DNA of 7,411 nt from Clostridiales bacterium (GCA_019417795.1 DXUR01000114.1:1-7411); one strand, 5' to 3'; counted from the first letter of the stretch, positions 1 to 7,087 are shown. Notes: a model not told the origin generated them from the letters alone. Program-made: numbers and translations.

Positions 1-1254
1 GGACAGGTGGCTGGCCGGAACATGTGGGCGGCCGTTCTTGGCTTCCTGATCACCGGCGTGGGCCTGCCTCTGCTGGGCGTGGCTGCCTTGGGCATCAGCC
101 GCAGCAACGGCCTTTTTGACCTCAGCCATAAGGTGGGCCGTCCCTATGCGTTCTTTTTTACCTGCGCCCTTTATCTGACCATCGGGCCGTTTTTCGCCAT
201 TCCCCGGTGCGCAACGACTTCCTTCACCGTGGGTCTGGAGCAGATCCTGCCCCACGATGACAAAAGCTGGCTCTACCTGCTGCTGTTCTCTCTGCTGTTT
301 TTCGCTGTGACGTTGGTCCTTTCTCTGCGGCCGGGCAAGATCCTTACTTATGTAGGCAAGGTCCTGACGCCCTGCTTCCTGGTGTTCCTGGCGATCATGG
401 TATTCGTGACGATCCTGCATCCCACCACCAGCATCGGCGCGGTGGAGCCTCAGGGCGCTTATGCCGCACAACCCTTCTTCACCGGCTTTCTGGAGGGCTA
501 TAACACCATGGACGCCCTGGCAAGCCTTGCCTTCGGTATCGTGGTGGTGCAGGTGATCCAGGGCTTGGGCGTGGAAAAGGCGGAATCCGTGGCCATGACC
601 ACCGTCCGCTCCGGTATTCTTAGCTGCCTGCTGATGGGCGTGATCTATCTGCTGGTGACGCTGATGGGCGTCTGGAGCCGGGGCGCGCTGGAAGCCGCTC
701 CCAACGGCGGCACGGCGCTGGCACAGATCGCCCAGCACTATCTGGGCAAGGCGGGCTTGTTGGTGCTGGCTGCCACCGTGACGCTGGCCTGCCTGAAAAC
801 GGCGGTGGGCCTTATCACCAGCTGCGCGGAGACCTTCGTGGGGATGTTCCCCAAGGGCCTGTCCTACCGGAATTGGGTGTTCGTGTTCACGGGCATTTCC
901 TTCCTGCTGGCCAACGTGGGCCTGACCGCCATTATCACCTACGCTGTGCCGGTGCTGATGTTCCTGTATCCTCTGGCCATCACCCTGATCCTGCTGGCGC
1001 TGCTGGGCCACTTCTTTGACCATGACCGGGCGGTGTACGTCTGGGTCACCGGCCTGACTCTGGTGGCGGCTTTCTACGATCTGCTGCGGACGCTGCCGGA
1101 TCATCTCCGTGCGGTGCTCCATGTGAATGGTTTGGTCGACACTGTGGGCAAGGCGCTGCCCTTTGCCACCATCGGCCTAGGCTGGATCTGCCCCGCGATC
1201 CTGGGGCTGGTTATTGGCCTGATTTTCCGGGCCGTCCGTCCGAAGAAGGCATAA
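1..1254 (+). CDS. brnQ: BrnQ, branched-chain amino acid carrier (5' end missing)
   Basis: Membrane symporter of the LIVCS family, which brings leucine, isoleucine and valine into the cell with a cation. The reading frame is open from base 1 and the first residues (GQVAGRNMW, then GFLITGVGLPLLG) match the end of the first conserved BrnQ block, so the true start lies upstream, roughly 30-35 residues before the window. The GTG at 7 is therefore internal, not a start. Counting from base 1, the family motifs GPFFAIPR (62-69) and YNTMDALASLAFG (167-179) are visible, and the rest is a series of long hydrophobic segments typical of a 12-helix carrier. The 417 residues seen plus the missing part agree with the usual 430-450. 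The C-terminus ends in a short basic tail (RAVRPKKA). The gene is followed at once by a strong terminator and is not co-transcribed with the next gene by any visible link. The family is clear; the exact amino acid preference cannot be read from sequence. Confidence 0.95.
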   Translation, partial: GQVAGRNMWAAVLGFLITGVGLPLLGVAALGISRSNGLFDLSHKVGRPYAFFFTCALYLTIGPFFAIPRCATTSFTVGLEQILPHDDKSWLYLLLFSLLFFAVTLVLSLRPGKILTYVGKVLTPCFLVFLAIMVFVTILHPTTSIGAVEPQGAYAAQPFFTGFLEGYNTMDALASLAFGIVVVQVIQGLGVEKAESVAMTTVRSGILSCLLMGVIYLLVTLMGVWSRGALEAAPNGGTALAQIAQHYLGKAGLLVLAATVTLACLKTAVGLITSCAETFVGMFPKGLSYRNWVFVFTGISFLLANVGLTAIITYAVPVLMFLYPLAITLILLALLGHFFDHDRAVYVWVTGLTLVAAFYDLLRTLPDHLRAVLHVNGLVDTVGKALPFATIGLGWICPAILGLVIGLIFRAVRPKKA

Positions 1255-1267
1255 CATTATAAAATGT

Positions 1268-1303
1268 AAAAGGAACAGACCTTTGTGGGTCTGTTCCTTT
1301 TTG
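1268..1303 (+). terminator. Rho-independent terminator of brnQ
   Basis: A perfect 14-bp stem, AAAAGGAACAGACC (1268-1281) pairing with 1288-1301, closes a 6-base loop and runs into TTTTT. It lies 14 bases after the brnQ stop codon. The A-rich left flank means the hairpin could also end transcription arriving from the other strand, though no opposing gene is seen here. Confidence 0.92.
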
Positions 1304-1332
1304 CCATAAAATTTGATTCCCGGCACATACTA
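1303..1332 (+). promoter_or_regulatory. Candidate sigma-G (forespore) promoter
   Basis: CATACTA at 1326-1332 is identical to the Bacillus sigma-G -10 consensus. Seventeen bases upstream, positions 1303-1308 read GCCATA, which keeps only the final ATA of the usual TGAATA/TGCATA -35 element. Transcription would begin near 1339, giving a leader of only about 15 bases with the ribosome site at 1344-1349. A forespore promoter fits the spore protein encoded just downstream. The -10 match is seen directly; the assignment to sigma-G is inference, weakened by the poor first half of the -35. Confidence 0.45.
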
Positions 1333-1354
1333 CCTCCAGAAACGGAGGGATCGC

Positions 1355-2773
1355 ATGGAAAAAATCTCGAATGATTACCGGGAAAACATCCGGGTGCTGG
1401 ACGGCCTTTTAGGCGTGGGCCGCAGCTGCGACATGGTGAGCCGGGATTACCTGATCGGCGGACGGCGGGCCCGGCTATGGGTGGTGGACGGCTTTGGCAG
1501 CGACAGCATCCTTGAGCGGATGGGGGCCTTCTGGCTGACACTGAAGCCGGAAAACGTGGTGGGCCTCACCGAAATGCAGGATTTTCTGGATCGGTATATT
1601 ACCTTTTCAGAATCCAACGTCACCTTTGACATATCCGACGCCGTGACCTCCGTATTTTTGGGAAAATCCCTGCTGGCGGTGGAGGGACTGGCGGGGGTGG
1701 CGCTGATGGACGCCAAGGGCTACCCCAGCCGGAGCGTACACGAGCCGCCGGACGGCAAGGTGCTCCGGGGCAGCCACGACGGCTTTGTAGAGGCAGTGGT
1801 GCCCAATATGGCGCTGCTGCGCCGCCGCATCCGGGACCCGCACCTCACTATGGAGGGGCACAAGGTTGGTTCCCGCACCCATAATGACGCGGTCCTCTGC
1901 TATCTGGATGACAAGGTGGATCAGGACCTGCTGCGGAAGCTCCGGGGCAAGCTGCTGGGACTGGATGTCCGCTCCCTCTCCATGGCCCAGGAAAGTCTGG
2001 CAGAGGCCATTCGGCCTAAACAATGGTACAATCCGTTTCCGAAAGTGCGCTATACAGAGCGGCCCGACGCGGCGGCGGCCAGCATCATGGAGGGGAGCAT
2101 CGTCCTGATGGTGGACAATTCCCCCTCTGTGATGATTTTGCCCACCGGTTTTTTCGATTTCACACAGGAATCCAATGACTATTACTTTCCGCCCTTGGTG
2201 GGCACCTATCTCCGGGTCCTGCGGGTAACGGTATTTCTCCTTTCTTTATTTATTACCCCGGCGTGGTATCTCATGGTCAGCGAACCGAACCGTTTGCCGG
2301 GGTGGCTGAACTTCCTGTCTTCCCCGGAGCCGGTGTCTTTGAGCCTGCTGAGTCAGCTTCTGGTGGTGGAATTTCTCATCGACGTATTGAAGCTGGCGTC
2401 CCTGAACACACCGGACAGCCTTTCCAATTCCTTTTCCATGCTGGGAGCCTTGGTCCTGGGGGATTTTGCGGTGCAGGCCGGGTGGCTGGGGCCGGAGGTG
2501 CTGGTGTATATGGCCTTCGTGTCCGTGGCGGGGTTCGCCCAGCCCAGCTATGAACTGGGCTACGCCTTCAAGCTGCTGCGGGTGGCGCTGCTGCTGGTGA
2601 CGGCGGCCTTTGACGTCTGGGGGTTTTGTCTGGGCGTGGTGGGGATCTTCATCCTGCTGTGCACCACAAAGCCGCTGGTTGGGAAAGGATATCTCTATCC
2701 ACTGGTTCCCTTCAACGGCAAGGCGCTGCTGCGGCTGCTGGTCCGGGAACCTATCAGCCGGGACAATACCTGA
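1355..2773 (+). CDS. spoVAF: SpoVAF-like GerA-family spore membrane protein
   Basis: A 472-residue protein of the GerA/SpoVAF family, whose members sit in the inner membrane of the spore. GerA proteins are A-subunits of germinant receptors; SpoVAF accompanies the SpoVA dipicolinic-acid channel and acts in germination. Residues 1 to about 285 are soluble and carry family blocks: RGSHDGFVE (138-146), LLRRRIRDP (154-162), YNPFPKVRYTERPD (225-238), and the DNSPSVMILPTGFF stretch (254-267) at the end of the soluble part. About five hydrophobic segments follow between residues 285 and 437, then a basic C-terminal tail. The YTERPD and SPSV blocks resemble SpoVAF more than classical GerAA. The start is ATG 1355, with GGAGGG at 1344-1349; an in-frame ATG at 1313 would overlap the promoter and lacks a ribosome site. 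No spoVA genes adjoin it: brnQ lies before and a sugar transporter after. The family is firm; SpoVAF versus an orphan GerA A-subunit is less so. Confidence 0.85.
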   Translation: MEKISNDYRENIRVLDGLLGVGRSCDMVSRDYLIGGRRARLWVVDGFGSDSILERMGAFWLTLKPENVVGLTEMQDFLDRYITFSESNVTFDISDAVTSVFLGKSLLAVEGLAGVALMDAKGYPSRSVHEPPDGKVLRGSHDGFVEAVVPNMALLRRRIRDPHLTMEGHKVGSRTHNDAVLCYLDDKVDQDLLRKLRGKLLGLDVRSLSMAQESLAEAIRPKQWYNPFPKVRYTERPDAAAASIMEGSIVLMVDNSPSVMILPTGFFDFTQESNDYYFPPLVGTYLRVLRVTVFLLSLFITPAWYLMVSEPNRLPGWLNFLSSPEPVSLSLLSQLLVVEFLIDVLKLASLNTPDSLSNSFSMLGALVLGDFAVQAGWLGPEVLVYMAFVSVAGFAQPSYELGYAFKLLRVALLLVTAAFDVWGFCLGVVGIFILLCTTKPLVGKGYLYPLVPFNGKALLRLLVREPISRDNT

Positions 2774-2834
2774 GAGCCTGTCAATAGAGCGGTGAGCTTT
2801 CCGCAGCGGGCAGAAAGAGCTTTTTCAATATGTT

Positions 2835-2870
2835 AAGCAGCCGTTTTCTTAATGAAGGCGGCTGTTTCTT
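2835..2870 (+). terminator. Probable terminator of the spoVAF-like gene
   Basis: CAGCCG (2838-2843) pairs with CGGCTG (2859-2864). The pairing extends outward through a G-T and two A-T pairs, and inward through CTT/AAG (2848-2850 with 2855-2857) across an internal loop. The 3' side continues TTTCTT. It lies about 60 bases after the stop codon. A weaker alternative just upstream pairs AGCTTTC (2795-2801) with 2813-2821, with a two-base bulge, and ends in a T run. Confidence 0.6.
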
Positions 2871-3000
2871 GATTTGCGGACGTAGTGCATAAGCCTGCGG
2901 ATTTTGGAATGTGCGTGTCGAAATATGTTGATTGGGATTTTTGACAATTGCCGCAATCGATTACGCCAAAGATTCTATGAAAATACCAAGAAGTCCATGA

Positions 3001-3032
3001 GTTTTTTCCTATATCAGCGAAGTTTTTTCTAT
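3001..3032 (+). repeat. 21-bp-spaced direct repeats, candidate activator site
   Basis: GTTTTTTC occurs at 3001-3008 and again at 3022-3029, exactly 21 bases apart. Each copy is followed by a TAT (3010-3012 and 3030-3032). A further T tract with a partial match, GCTTTTTC, lies at 3034-3041. Two half-sites in direct orientation about two helical turns apart, the nearer one touching the -35 position, is the usual layout of AraC-family activator sites. A response regulator that probably ends in such a domain is encoded downstream of this operon. Alternatively, these are phased T tracts that bend DNA or act as an UP element. The repeat is seen; its role is inferred. Confidence 0.45.
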
Positions 3033-3060
3033 CGCTTTTTCAGGGGAGAGCCGATACAAT
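3030..3060 (+). promoter_or_regulatory. Candidate mglB promoter
   Basis: TACAAT at 3055-3060 differs from TATAAT by one base. At the expected distance, the -35 region (3032-3037, TCGCTT) is a poor match to TTGACA, which suggests that an activator is needed. A start near 3067 would give a leader of about 62 bases. A perfect TTGACA at 2941-2946 has no usable -10 at 16-18 bp, so I do not use it. Confidence 0.45.
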
Positions 3061-3075
3061 AGCATCATAACGGCG

Positions 3076-3092
3076 AGGCGGCCTGACCGCCT
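3076..3092 (+). other. Small hairpin in the mglB leader
   Basis: AGGCGG (3076-3081) pairs with CCGCCT (3087-3092) around a five-base loop. It has no T run and lies clear of the ribosome site, so it is not a terminator. If transcription starts near 3067, it would sit close to the 5' end of the message, where such stems often protect against decay. Confidence 0.4.
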
Positions 3093-3128
3093 TGAACGGA
3101 TGATCAATGATCTTGAGGAGGAACTAAG

Positions 3129-4235
3129 ATGAAAAAGACACTTGCAATTCTCCTGTCTGCTGTCATGATGCTGGGCCTGTTGGCCGGCTGCGGCAGCAAG
3201 ACCACGGAGCAGCCCTCTACCTCTGGCACTGAGAACACGGAGACCGCCGCGCTGAACGTGGGTGTGTTCTACTATGACTACTCTGACGTGTACATCTCCA
3301 GCGTCCGCAGCTCTATGGATGAGCAGCTCAAGGCTATGGGCGTGAACTACACCAACTATGACGGTGCCAGCAACCAGGCCCAGCAGACCGACCAGATCAA
3401 CACCGCCATCTCCAACGGCGCCAACCTGCTGATCGTCAACATCGTTGAGACTTCCTCTCCCGATGCCGCTCAGAACGCTGTTGAGGCCGCTAAGACCGCC
3501 GGTATCCCCATCATCTTCTTCAACCGTGAGGTTTCTGACGATGTTGTGAACAGCTATGAGAAGTGCGCCTTCGTCGGCACCAACGCTCCCGAGGCCGGTC
3601 ACATGCAGGGCCAGATGGTCGGCGAGTATCTGCTGGAGAACTATGACACCGTGGACCTGAACGGCGACGGCGTCATCTCCTACGTGATGTTCAAGGGCCA
3701 GGAAGGCAACGCTGAGGCTGAGGCCCGTACTCAGTTCGGCGTGGAGGACGCTAACGCTGTCCTGACTGCCGCTGGCAAGCCCGAGCTGGCTTACTACAAC
3801 GCTTCTGCTACCGATAAGTACCTGGTCGACCAGGGCGGCAAGTGGTCCGCTCAGGCTGCTAACGACTACATGGCCACCATCCTCCCCGAGTATTCCGAGG
3901 CTAACGGCAACATGGTCGAGTTGATCATCTGCAACAATGACGGCATGGCCGAGGGCGCTGTCTCTGCTCTGCAGGGCGCTGGCTACAACACTGGTGACGG
4001 CAAGACCATCCCCGTGTTCGGTGTTGACGCTACCGATTCTGCCAAGCAGCTCATCAACGAGGGCAAGATGACCGGCACCATCAAGCAGGATGCCGAGGGC
4101 ATGGCTTCCACCATTCTGAACCTGGTCAGCAGCGTTCAGGGCGGCGGCGAGCTGATGGACAACACTTCCTCCTTCAACGTGGACGAGGGCGTTGCCAAGA
4201 TCCGTGTGCCTTACGCTACCTACACCGGCGAATAA
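3129..4235 (+). CDS. mglB: MglB-like galactose/glucose-type sugar-binding lipoprotein
   Basis: The 368-residue binding protein of a sugar ABC importer, type-I periplasmic fold, anchored outside the membrane. The signal peptide ends in lipobox LAGC with the lipidated Cys at 21, followed by a Ser/Thr/Glu-rich linker to about residue 41. Against E. coli MglB as I remember it, the sugar contacts D14, N91, R158, W183, N211 and D236 appear kept as D53, N132, R200, W239, N270 and D300, and F16 becomes Y55. Three contacts differ: H152 is N194, D154 is E196 and N256 is Q320. The calcium loop DLNGDGVIS (176-184) and its distant ligand E264 are present. The start is ATG 3129 with AGGAGG seven bases before. 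It leads the mglA-mglC operon. Codons are richer in GCT and GTT than in the neighbours, as expected for a highly expressed gene. A galactose/glucose-class importer is well supported; the exact sugar is uncertain because of the pocket changes. Confidence 0.92.
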   Translation: MKKTLAILLSAVMMLGLLAGCGSKTTEQPSTSGTENTETAALNVGVFYYDYSDVYISSVRSSMDEQLKAMGVNYTNYDGASNQAQQTDQINTAISNGANLLIVNIVETSSPDAAQNAVEAAKTAGIPIIFFNREVSDDVVNSYEKCAFVGTNAPEAGHMQGQMVGEYLLENYDTVDLNGDGVISYVMFKGQEGNAEAEARTQFGVEDANAVLTAAGKPELAYYNASATDKYLVDQGGKWSAQAANDYMATILPEYSEANGNMVELIICNNDGMAEGAVSALQGAGYNTGDGKTIPVFGVDATDSAKQLINEGKMTGTIKQDAEGMASTILNLVSSVQGGGELMDNTSSFNVDEGVAKIRVPYATYTGE

Positions 4236-4276
4236 GCCAGACCATCGCTTCTCTCGCCCCATTAAACAGTAAGGAT

Positions 4277-4308
4277 AAGCGGGGCTGTCGGTTCGACAGC
4301 CCCGCTTT
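4277..4308 (+). terminator. Strong hairpin after mglB (partial terminator or mRNA 3' protector)
   Basis: A perfect 14-bp GC-rich stem, AAGCGGGGCTGTCG (4277-4290) with 4294-4307, closed by a GTT tip and followed by only a short TTT. It lies 41 bases after the mglB stop. The weak T run suggests leaky termination or a block to 3' exonucleases. Either would raise mglB message over mglA and mglC, as binding proteins need. Confidence 0.75.
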
Positions 4309-4315
4309 ACAATTC

Positions 4316-4341
4316 AAGCGGTTCCGGTTCGGGCCGCTTTT
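4316..4341 (+). other. Second hairpin in the mglB-mglA spacer
   Basis: AAGCGG (4316-4321) pairs with CCGCTT (4334-4339), and CCG (4324-4326) pairs with CGG (4330-4332) across a small internal loop, with a GTT tip and TT after the stem. It begins with the same AAGCGG and has the same CGGTTCG tip as the hairpin just before it. Confidence 0.6.
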
Positions 4342-4359
4342 CAACCCGCAGTGGAACGA

Positions 4360-4388
4360 ACCCCGGGACGGAACGTGCCGTAAGGGGT
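4360..4388 (+). other. Third hairpin in the mglB-mglA spacer
   Basis: ACCCC (4360-4364) pairs with GGGGT (4384-4388), and ACGG (4368-4371) pairs with CCGT (4378-4381), with an internal loop of GGG opposite AA. It ends 22 bases before the mglA ribosome site AGGAGGT (4411-4417) and has no T run. It could protect the 5' end of a processed mglA-mglC message. Confidence 0.45.
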
Positions 4389-4426
4389 CTGCCACGGGAA
4401 TCACGCAGATAGGAGGTAAACGCAAT

Positions 4427-5926
4427 ATGGAGCAGCCGGCATTGCTGGAAATGCGGAATATCACAAAGGAATTCCCTGGTGTCAAGGCGCTGGATGGCGT
4501 TTCCCTTACCGTCCGGCCCGGCACCGTCCACGCCCTGATGGGTGAGAACGGCGCAGGAAAGTCCACCCTGATGAAATGTCTGTTCGGCATTTATGCCAAG
4601 AATGCAGGTACCATCGTTCTGGACGGTAAGGAAGTTGATTTCAAAAGTTCAAAAGAGGCGCTGGAAAACGGCGTGGCCATGGTCCATCAGGAACTGAACC
4701 AGGCCCTGACCCGCAGCGTCATGGATAACCTGTGGCTGGGCCGCTATCCCAAGGTGGCGGGTCTCATGGTCAGCGAGTCTGTCATGCGCAAGCGCACCCG
4801 GGAGATCTTTGAGGAGCTGGATGTCCATGTGGACCCCAAGGCCATCATGTCCACCCTGCCCGTTTCCCAGCGGCAGATGGTGGAGATCGCCAAGGCGGTC
4901 AGCTACAACGCGAAGATCATCGTGTTCGATGAGCCTACCTCCTCTCTGACGGAGGCGGAGGTCGAGCACCTGTTCCGCATCATCAATATGCTGAAGGAGC
5001 GGGGCTGCGGCATCATTTACATCAGCCACAAGATGGACGAGATCCTCCGCATCAGTGACGAGGTCACCATCATGCGTGACGGTCAGTGGGTGGCAACGCG
5101 CCACGCCAAGGACCTGACCATGGAGGAAATCATCAAGCTGATGGTGGGCCGCGAACTGACCAACCGTTTCCCGCCCAAGGACAATAAGCCCGGCGAGGTG
5201 ATCCTGGAAGTGGAGCATCTGGCGGGCAAATACACCCGCCTGAAGGACGCCAGCTTCCAGCTGCGCAAGGGTGAGGTGCTGGGTATCGCCGGACTGGACG
5301 GCTCCGGACGCACGGAGGTGCTGGAGAATCTGTTCGGCGCCATGACCAAGGAGAGCGGCACCATCCGCCTCCACGGTAAGGAGATCAAGAACAAGACCCC
5401 CCGGGAAGCCATTAAAAACGGCTTCGCCCTGCTGACGGAGGAACGCCGGGCCACGGGTATCTTCGGGATCCGTGACATCAAGGAAAACACCGTCATTTCT
5501 AACCTGAAAAGCTATCTGGCAGGCGGTTTCTGCCTCAGCGATAAGAAAATGAAAGAAGATACCGACTGGGCGATCCAGGCCATGCACATCAAAACGCCCA
5601 GTCAATCCACACAGATCCGCTCGCTCTCCGGCGGAAACCAGCAGAAGGTCATCATCGGCCGCTGGCTTCTGACCAAGCCTGAGGTCCTGCTGCTGGACGA
5701 GCCGACCCGCGGTATCGACGTGGGCGCGAAATACGAGATCTACCAGCTGATCCTCGACCTTGCCAAGGAGGGGAAGGGTGTCATCATGGTGTCCTCCGAA
5801 ATGCCGGAGCTGTTGGGCATTTGTGACCGTATTCTGGTCATGTCCGGCGGTGTTCTGGCCGGCGAGGTGGATGCCCGGAACACCAGCCAGGAGGAGATCC
5901 TGACGCTGGCAGCCAAATATGTGTAA
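4427..5926 (+). CDS. mglA: MglA-like sugar ABC transporter ATPase, two ABC domains
   Basis: A 499-residue energy-coupling subunit of the galactose/ribose class, on the inner face of the membrane, driving import through MglC. Domain 1 (about 5-245) has Walker [10 protein letters not shown] (39-47), Q-loop Q88, the class-typical signature VSQRQ (146-150), Walker B IIVFDEP (164-170) and switch His 201. Domain 2 (about 257-499) has a degenerate Walker A, GLDGSGRT (289-296), with Arg in place of Lys, signature LSGGNQQ (400-406), Walker B LLLDEP (421-426), and SSE (456-458) where the switch His would be. One complete and one degenerate site is normal in this family, so it is not damage. The length matches MglA and RbsA (about 500). 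The start is ATG 4427 with AGGAGGT nine bases upstream. It follows mglB by 191 bases, and its stop is 13 bases before the mglC start. The neighbouring binding protein and permease favour MglA over other sugar ATPases. Confidence 0.95.
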   Translation: MEQPALLEMRNITKEFPGVKALDGVSLTVRPGTVHALMGENGAGKSTLMKCLFGIYAKNAGTIVLDGKEVDFKSSKEALENGVAMVHQELNQALTRSVMDNLWLGRYPKVAGLMVSESVMRKRTREIFEELDVHVDPKAIMSTLPVSQRQMVEIAKAVSYNAKIIVFDEPTSSLTEAEVEHLFRIINMLKERGCGIIYISHKMDEILRISDEVTIMRDGQWVATRHAKDLTMEEIIKLMVGRELTNRFPPKDNKPGEVILEVEHLAGKYTRLKDASFQLRKGEVLGIAGLDGSGRTEVLENLFGAMTKESGTIRLHGKEIKNKTPREAIKNGFALLTEERRATGIFGIRDIKENTVISNLKSYLAGGFCLSDKKMKEDTDWAIQAMHIKTPSQSTQIRSLSGGNQQKVIIGRWLLTKPEVLLLDEPTRGIDVGAKYEIYQLILDLAKEGKGVIMVSSEMPELLGICDRILVMSGGVLAGEVDARNTSQEEILTLAAKYV

Positions 5927-5939
5927 GGAGGAGCGCACT

Positions 5940-6998
5940 GTGAATCAAGAAACGAACGTACAGGAAGCCCGTGTCCGGCAGCCGTGGACGGCCCAGCGGG
6001 TGGGAGACATCCTTTTAAATAACGCATTGCTCATCATCATGGCCATTGCGGTCGTTTACATCGCCATCAAGAACCCCAACTTCATCAAACCCGCATCCCT
6101 CATCAACATCCTCTCCCAGACGGCGGCCTATCTGCCTGCCGCATTGGGCATCGGCGGCTGTATCGTGCTGACCGGTACCGACCTGTCCGCAGGCCGTGCC
6201 GTGGGCATCACCGCCTGTATCTCTGCATCTCTGCTGCAGAACGCCGCTAACATGGCCAACAAGATGTGGCCGCAGATCGGTACTCTGCCCATTCCCGTGG
6301 TCATTGTGCTTGCCATGCTCATCGGCGCGGCGATCGGCTGCTTCAACGGCTTCTTCGTGGCAAAATTCAAGCTGCATCCTTTCATCGTGACTCTGGGCAC
6401 ACAGCTGATCCTCTACACCGTACTGCTTTTGTATGTCCAGCAGGGCAATAACAAGGGTATGGCCATTTCCAATCTGGACCCGTCCTACACCGGCTTTGTC
6501 AAGGGCAGCCTGTTCAGCATCGGCGGTACGCCCATTCCCAACTATGTGCTGTTCGCCATCGTGCTGACGGCGGTCATGTGGTTCGTCTGGAACAAGACCA
6601 CCTTTGGCAAGAACATGTTTGCTCTGGGCTCCAATGAGGAAGCTGCCAGAGTTTCCGGCGTCAATGTGTTCGGCGTGACGGTGGGCGTTTTCGCCCTGGC
6701 CGGCGCTATGTATGGTTTTACCGGCTTCATCGAGGGCGCACGTATCGGCTCCAACACGGCCAACACCGGCCTGAACTATGAGTTGGACGCCATCGCGGCC
6801 TGCGTCATCGGCGGCGTGTCCTTCGTGGGCGGCATCGGTAAGATCAGAGGTATCGTTATCGGCGTTGTCATGCTGCGGCTGATCTTCGTGGGTCTGACCA
6901 TGGTGGGTGTGCCGCAGGATCTGCAATACCTCATCAAGGGCGCTATCATCCTGTTTGCCTGCGCACTGGATATGCGGAAATACCTTGTGAAAAAATGA
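5940..6998 (+). CDS. mglC: MglC-like sugar ABC transporter permease, GTG start
   Basis: The 352-residue membrane channel of the same importer, BPD_transp_2 family, working as a homodimer with MglA. It has about eight to ten hydrophobic segments from residue 25 to 341. Visible MglC blocks are GTDLSAGR (79-86), the cytoplasmic coupling loop GSNEEAARVSGV (230-241) that docks on the ATPase, EGARIGSNTANTG (265-277), YELDAIAACVIGGVSF (280-295) and the end KGAIILFACALDMRKY (333-348). These follow E. coli MglC closely as I recall it. I choose the GTG at 5940 because AAGGAGG (5925-5931) sits eight bases before it; the in-frame ATG at 5919 lies inside the end of mglA with no ribosome site. The ribosome site overlaps the mglA stop codon, so the two genes are probably translationally coupled. 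It is the last gene of the operon, followed by two terminators. Confidence 0.95.
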   Translation: MNQETNVQEARVRQPWTAQRVGDILLNNALLIIMAIAVVYIAIKNPNFIKPASLINILSQTAAYLPAALGIGGCIVLTGTDLSAGRAVGITACISASLLQNAANMANKMWPQIGTLPIPVVIVLAMLIGAAIGCFNGFFVAKFKLHPFIVTLGTQLILYTVLLLYVQQGNNKGMAISNLDPSYTGFVKGSLFSIGGTPIPNYVLFAIVLTAVMWFVWNKTTFGKNMFALGSNEEAARVSGVNVFGVTVGVFALAGAMYGFTGFIEGARIGSNTANTGLNYELDAIAACVIGGVSFVGGIGKIRGIVIGVVMLRLIFVGLTMVGVPQDLQYLIKGAIILFACALDMRKYLVKK

Positions 6999-7005
6999 TC
7001 TGCGA

Positions 7006-7043
7006 CAAAGATGGCCCGCCTTTGCGAGCCATCTTTGCTTTAT
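7006..7043 (+). terminator. First terminator after mglC
   Basis: CAAAGATGGC (7006-7015) pairs perfectly with GCCATCTTTG (7028-7037) around a 12-base loop, followed by CTTTAT. It begins seven bases after the mglC stop. The T run is short, so termination may be incomplete. Confidence 0.75.
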
Positions 7044-7061
7044 CTGGGACTTTTTGCGGCG

Positions 7062-7087
7062 AAACGGCGGCAAAAACCGCCGTTTTT
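7062..7087 (+). terminator. Second, stronger terminator after mglC
   Basis: AAACGGCGG (7062-7070) pairs perfectly with CCGCCGTTT (7077-7085) around a CAAAAA loop, and the run of five T covers 7083-7087. A textbook Rho-independent terminator that catches read-through from the first and separates the transporter operon from the regulator gene. Confidence 0.88.

Larger units (their letters stand above)
2774..3128 (+). other. Intergenic region between spoVAF-like gene and mglB
   Basis: These 355 bases hold no credible gene. They are more AT-rich than the flanking coding regions. In order they contain an imperfect hairpin with a T run (2795-2825), a better terminator hairpin (2835-2870), an 11-base palindrome (2947-2957), two 21-bp-spaced direct repeats (3001-3032), a -10-like box (3055-3060), a small leader hairpin (3076-3092) and the mglB ribosome site AGGAGG (3116-3121). 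The stretch 2871-2940 shows nothing I can name. Confidence 0.8.

Noticed and set aside
7..9. GTG at 7 as the start of brnQ
   Set aside because: The frame is open to base 1, and the sequence at this point matches an internal conserved block of BrnQ, so the gene is cut by the window.
1333..1348. CCTCC and GGAGG forming a hairpin that could hide the ribosome site of the spoVAF-like gene
   Set aside because: If the sigma-G-like promoter is right, transcription starts near 1339, so CCTCC would not be in the message. It would matter only for transcripts from upstream, which face the brnQ terminator.
2871..2940. Possible small RNA or 21-bp-spaced TGCGGA repeats (2875 and 2896)
   Set aside because: The repeat is only six bases, and no promoter-terminator pair brackets a transcript.
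3009..4262. A 417-codon open frame on the - strand covering the whole of mglB, and similar long antisense frames over mglA (4649-5938) and mglC (6015-7073)
   Set aside because: They mirror the strongly codon-biased sense genes, have low-complexity His/Val/Asp/Gln-rich translations and no recognisable domain; the sense genes are unmistakable.
5292..5318. Walker A with Arg instead of Lys in the second ATPase domain of MglA
   Set aside because: A degenerate second site is normal in MglA/RbsA-type sugar ATPases and is not a sign of decay.
5919..5939. ATG start for mglC overlapping the end of mglA
   Set aside because: It has no ribosome site; AAGGAGG is placed correctly for the GTG at 5940.
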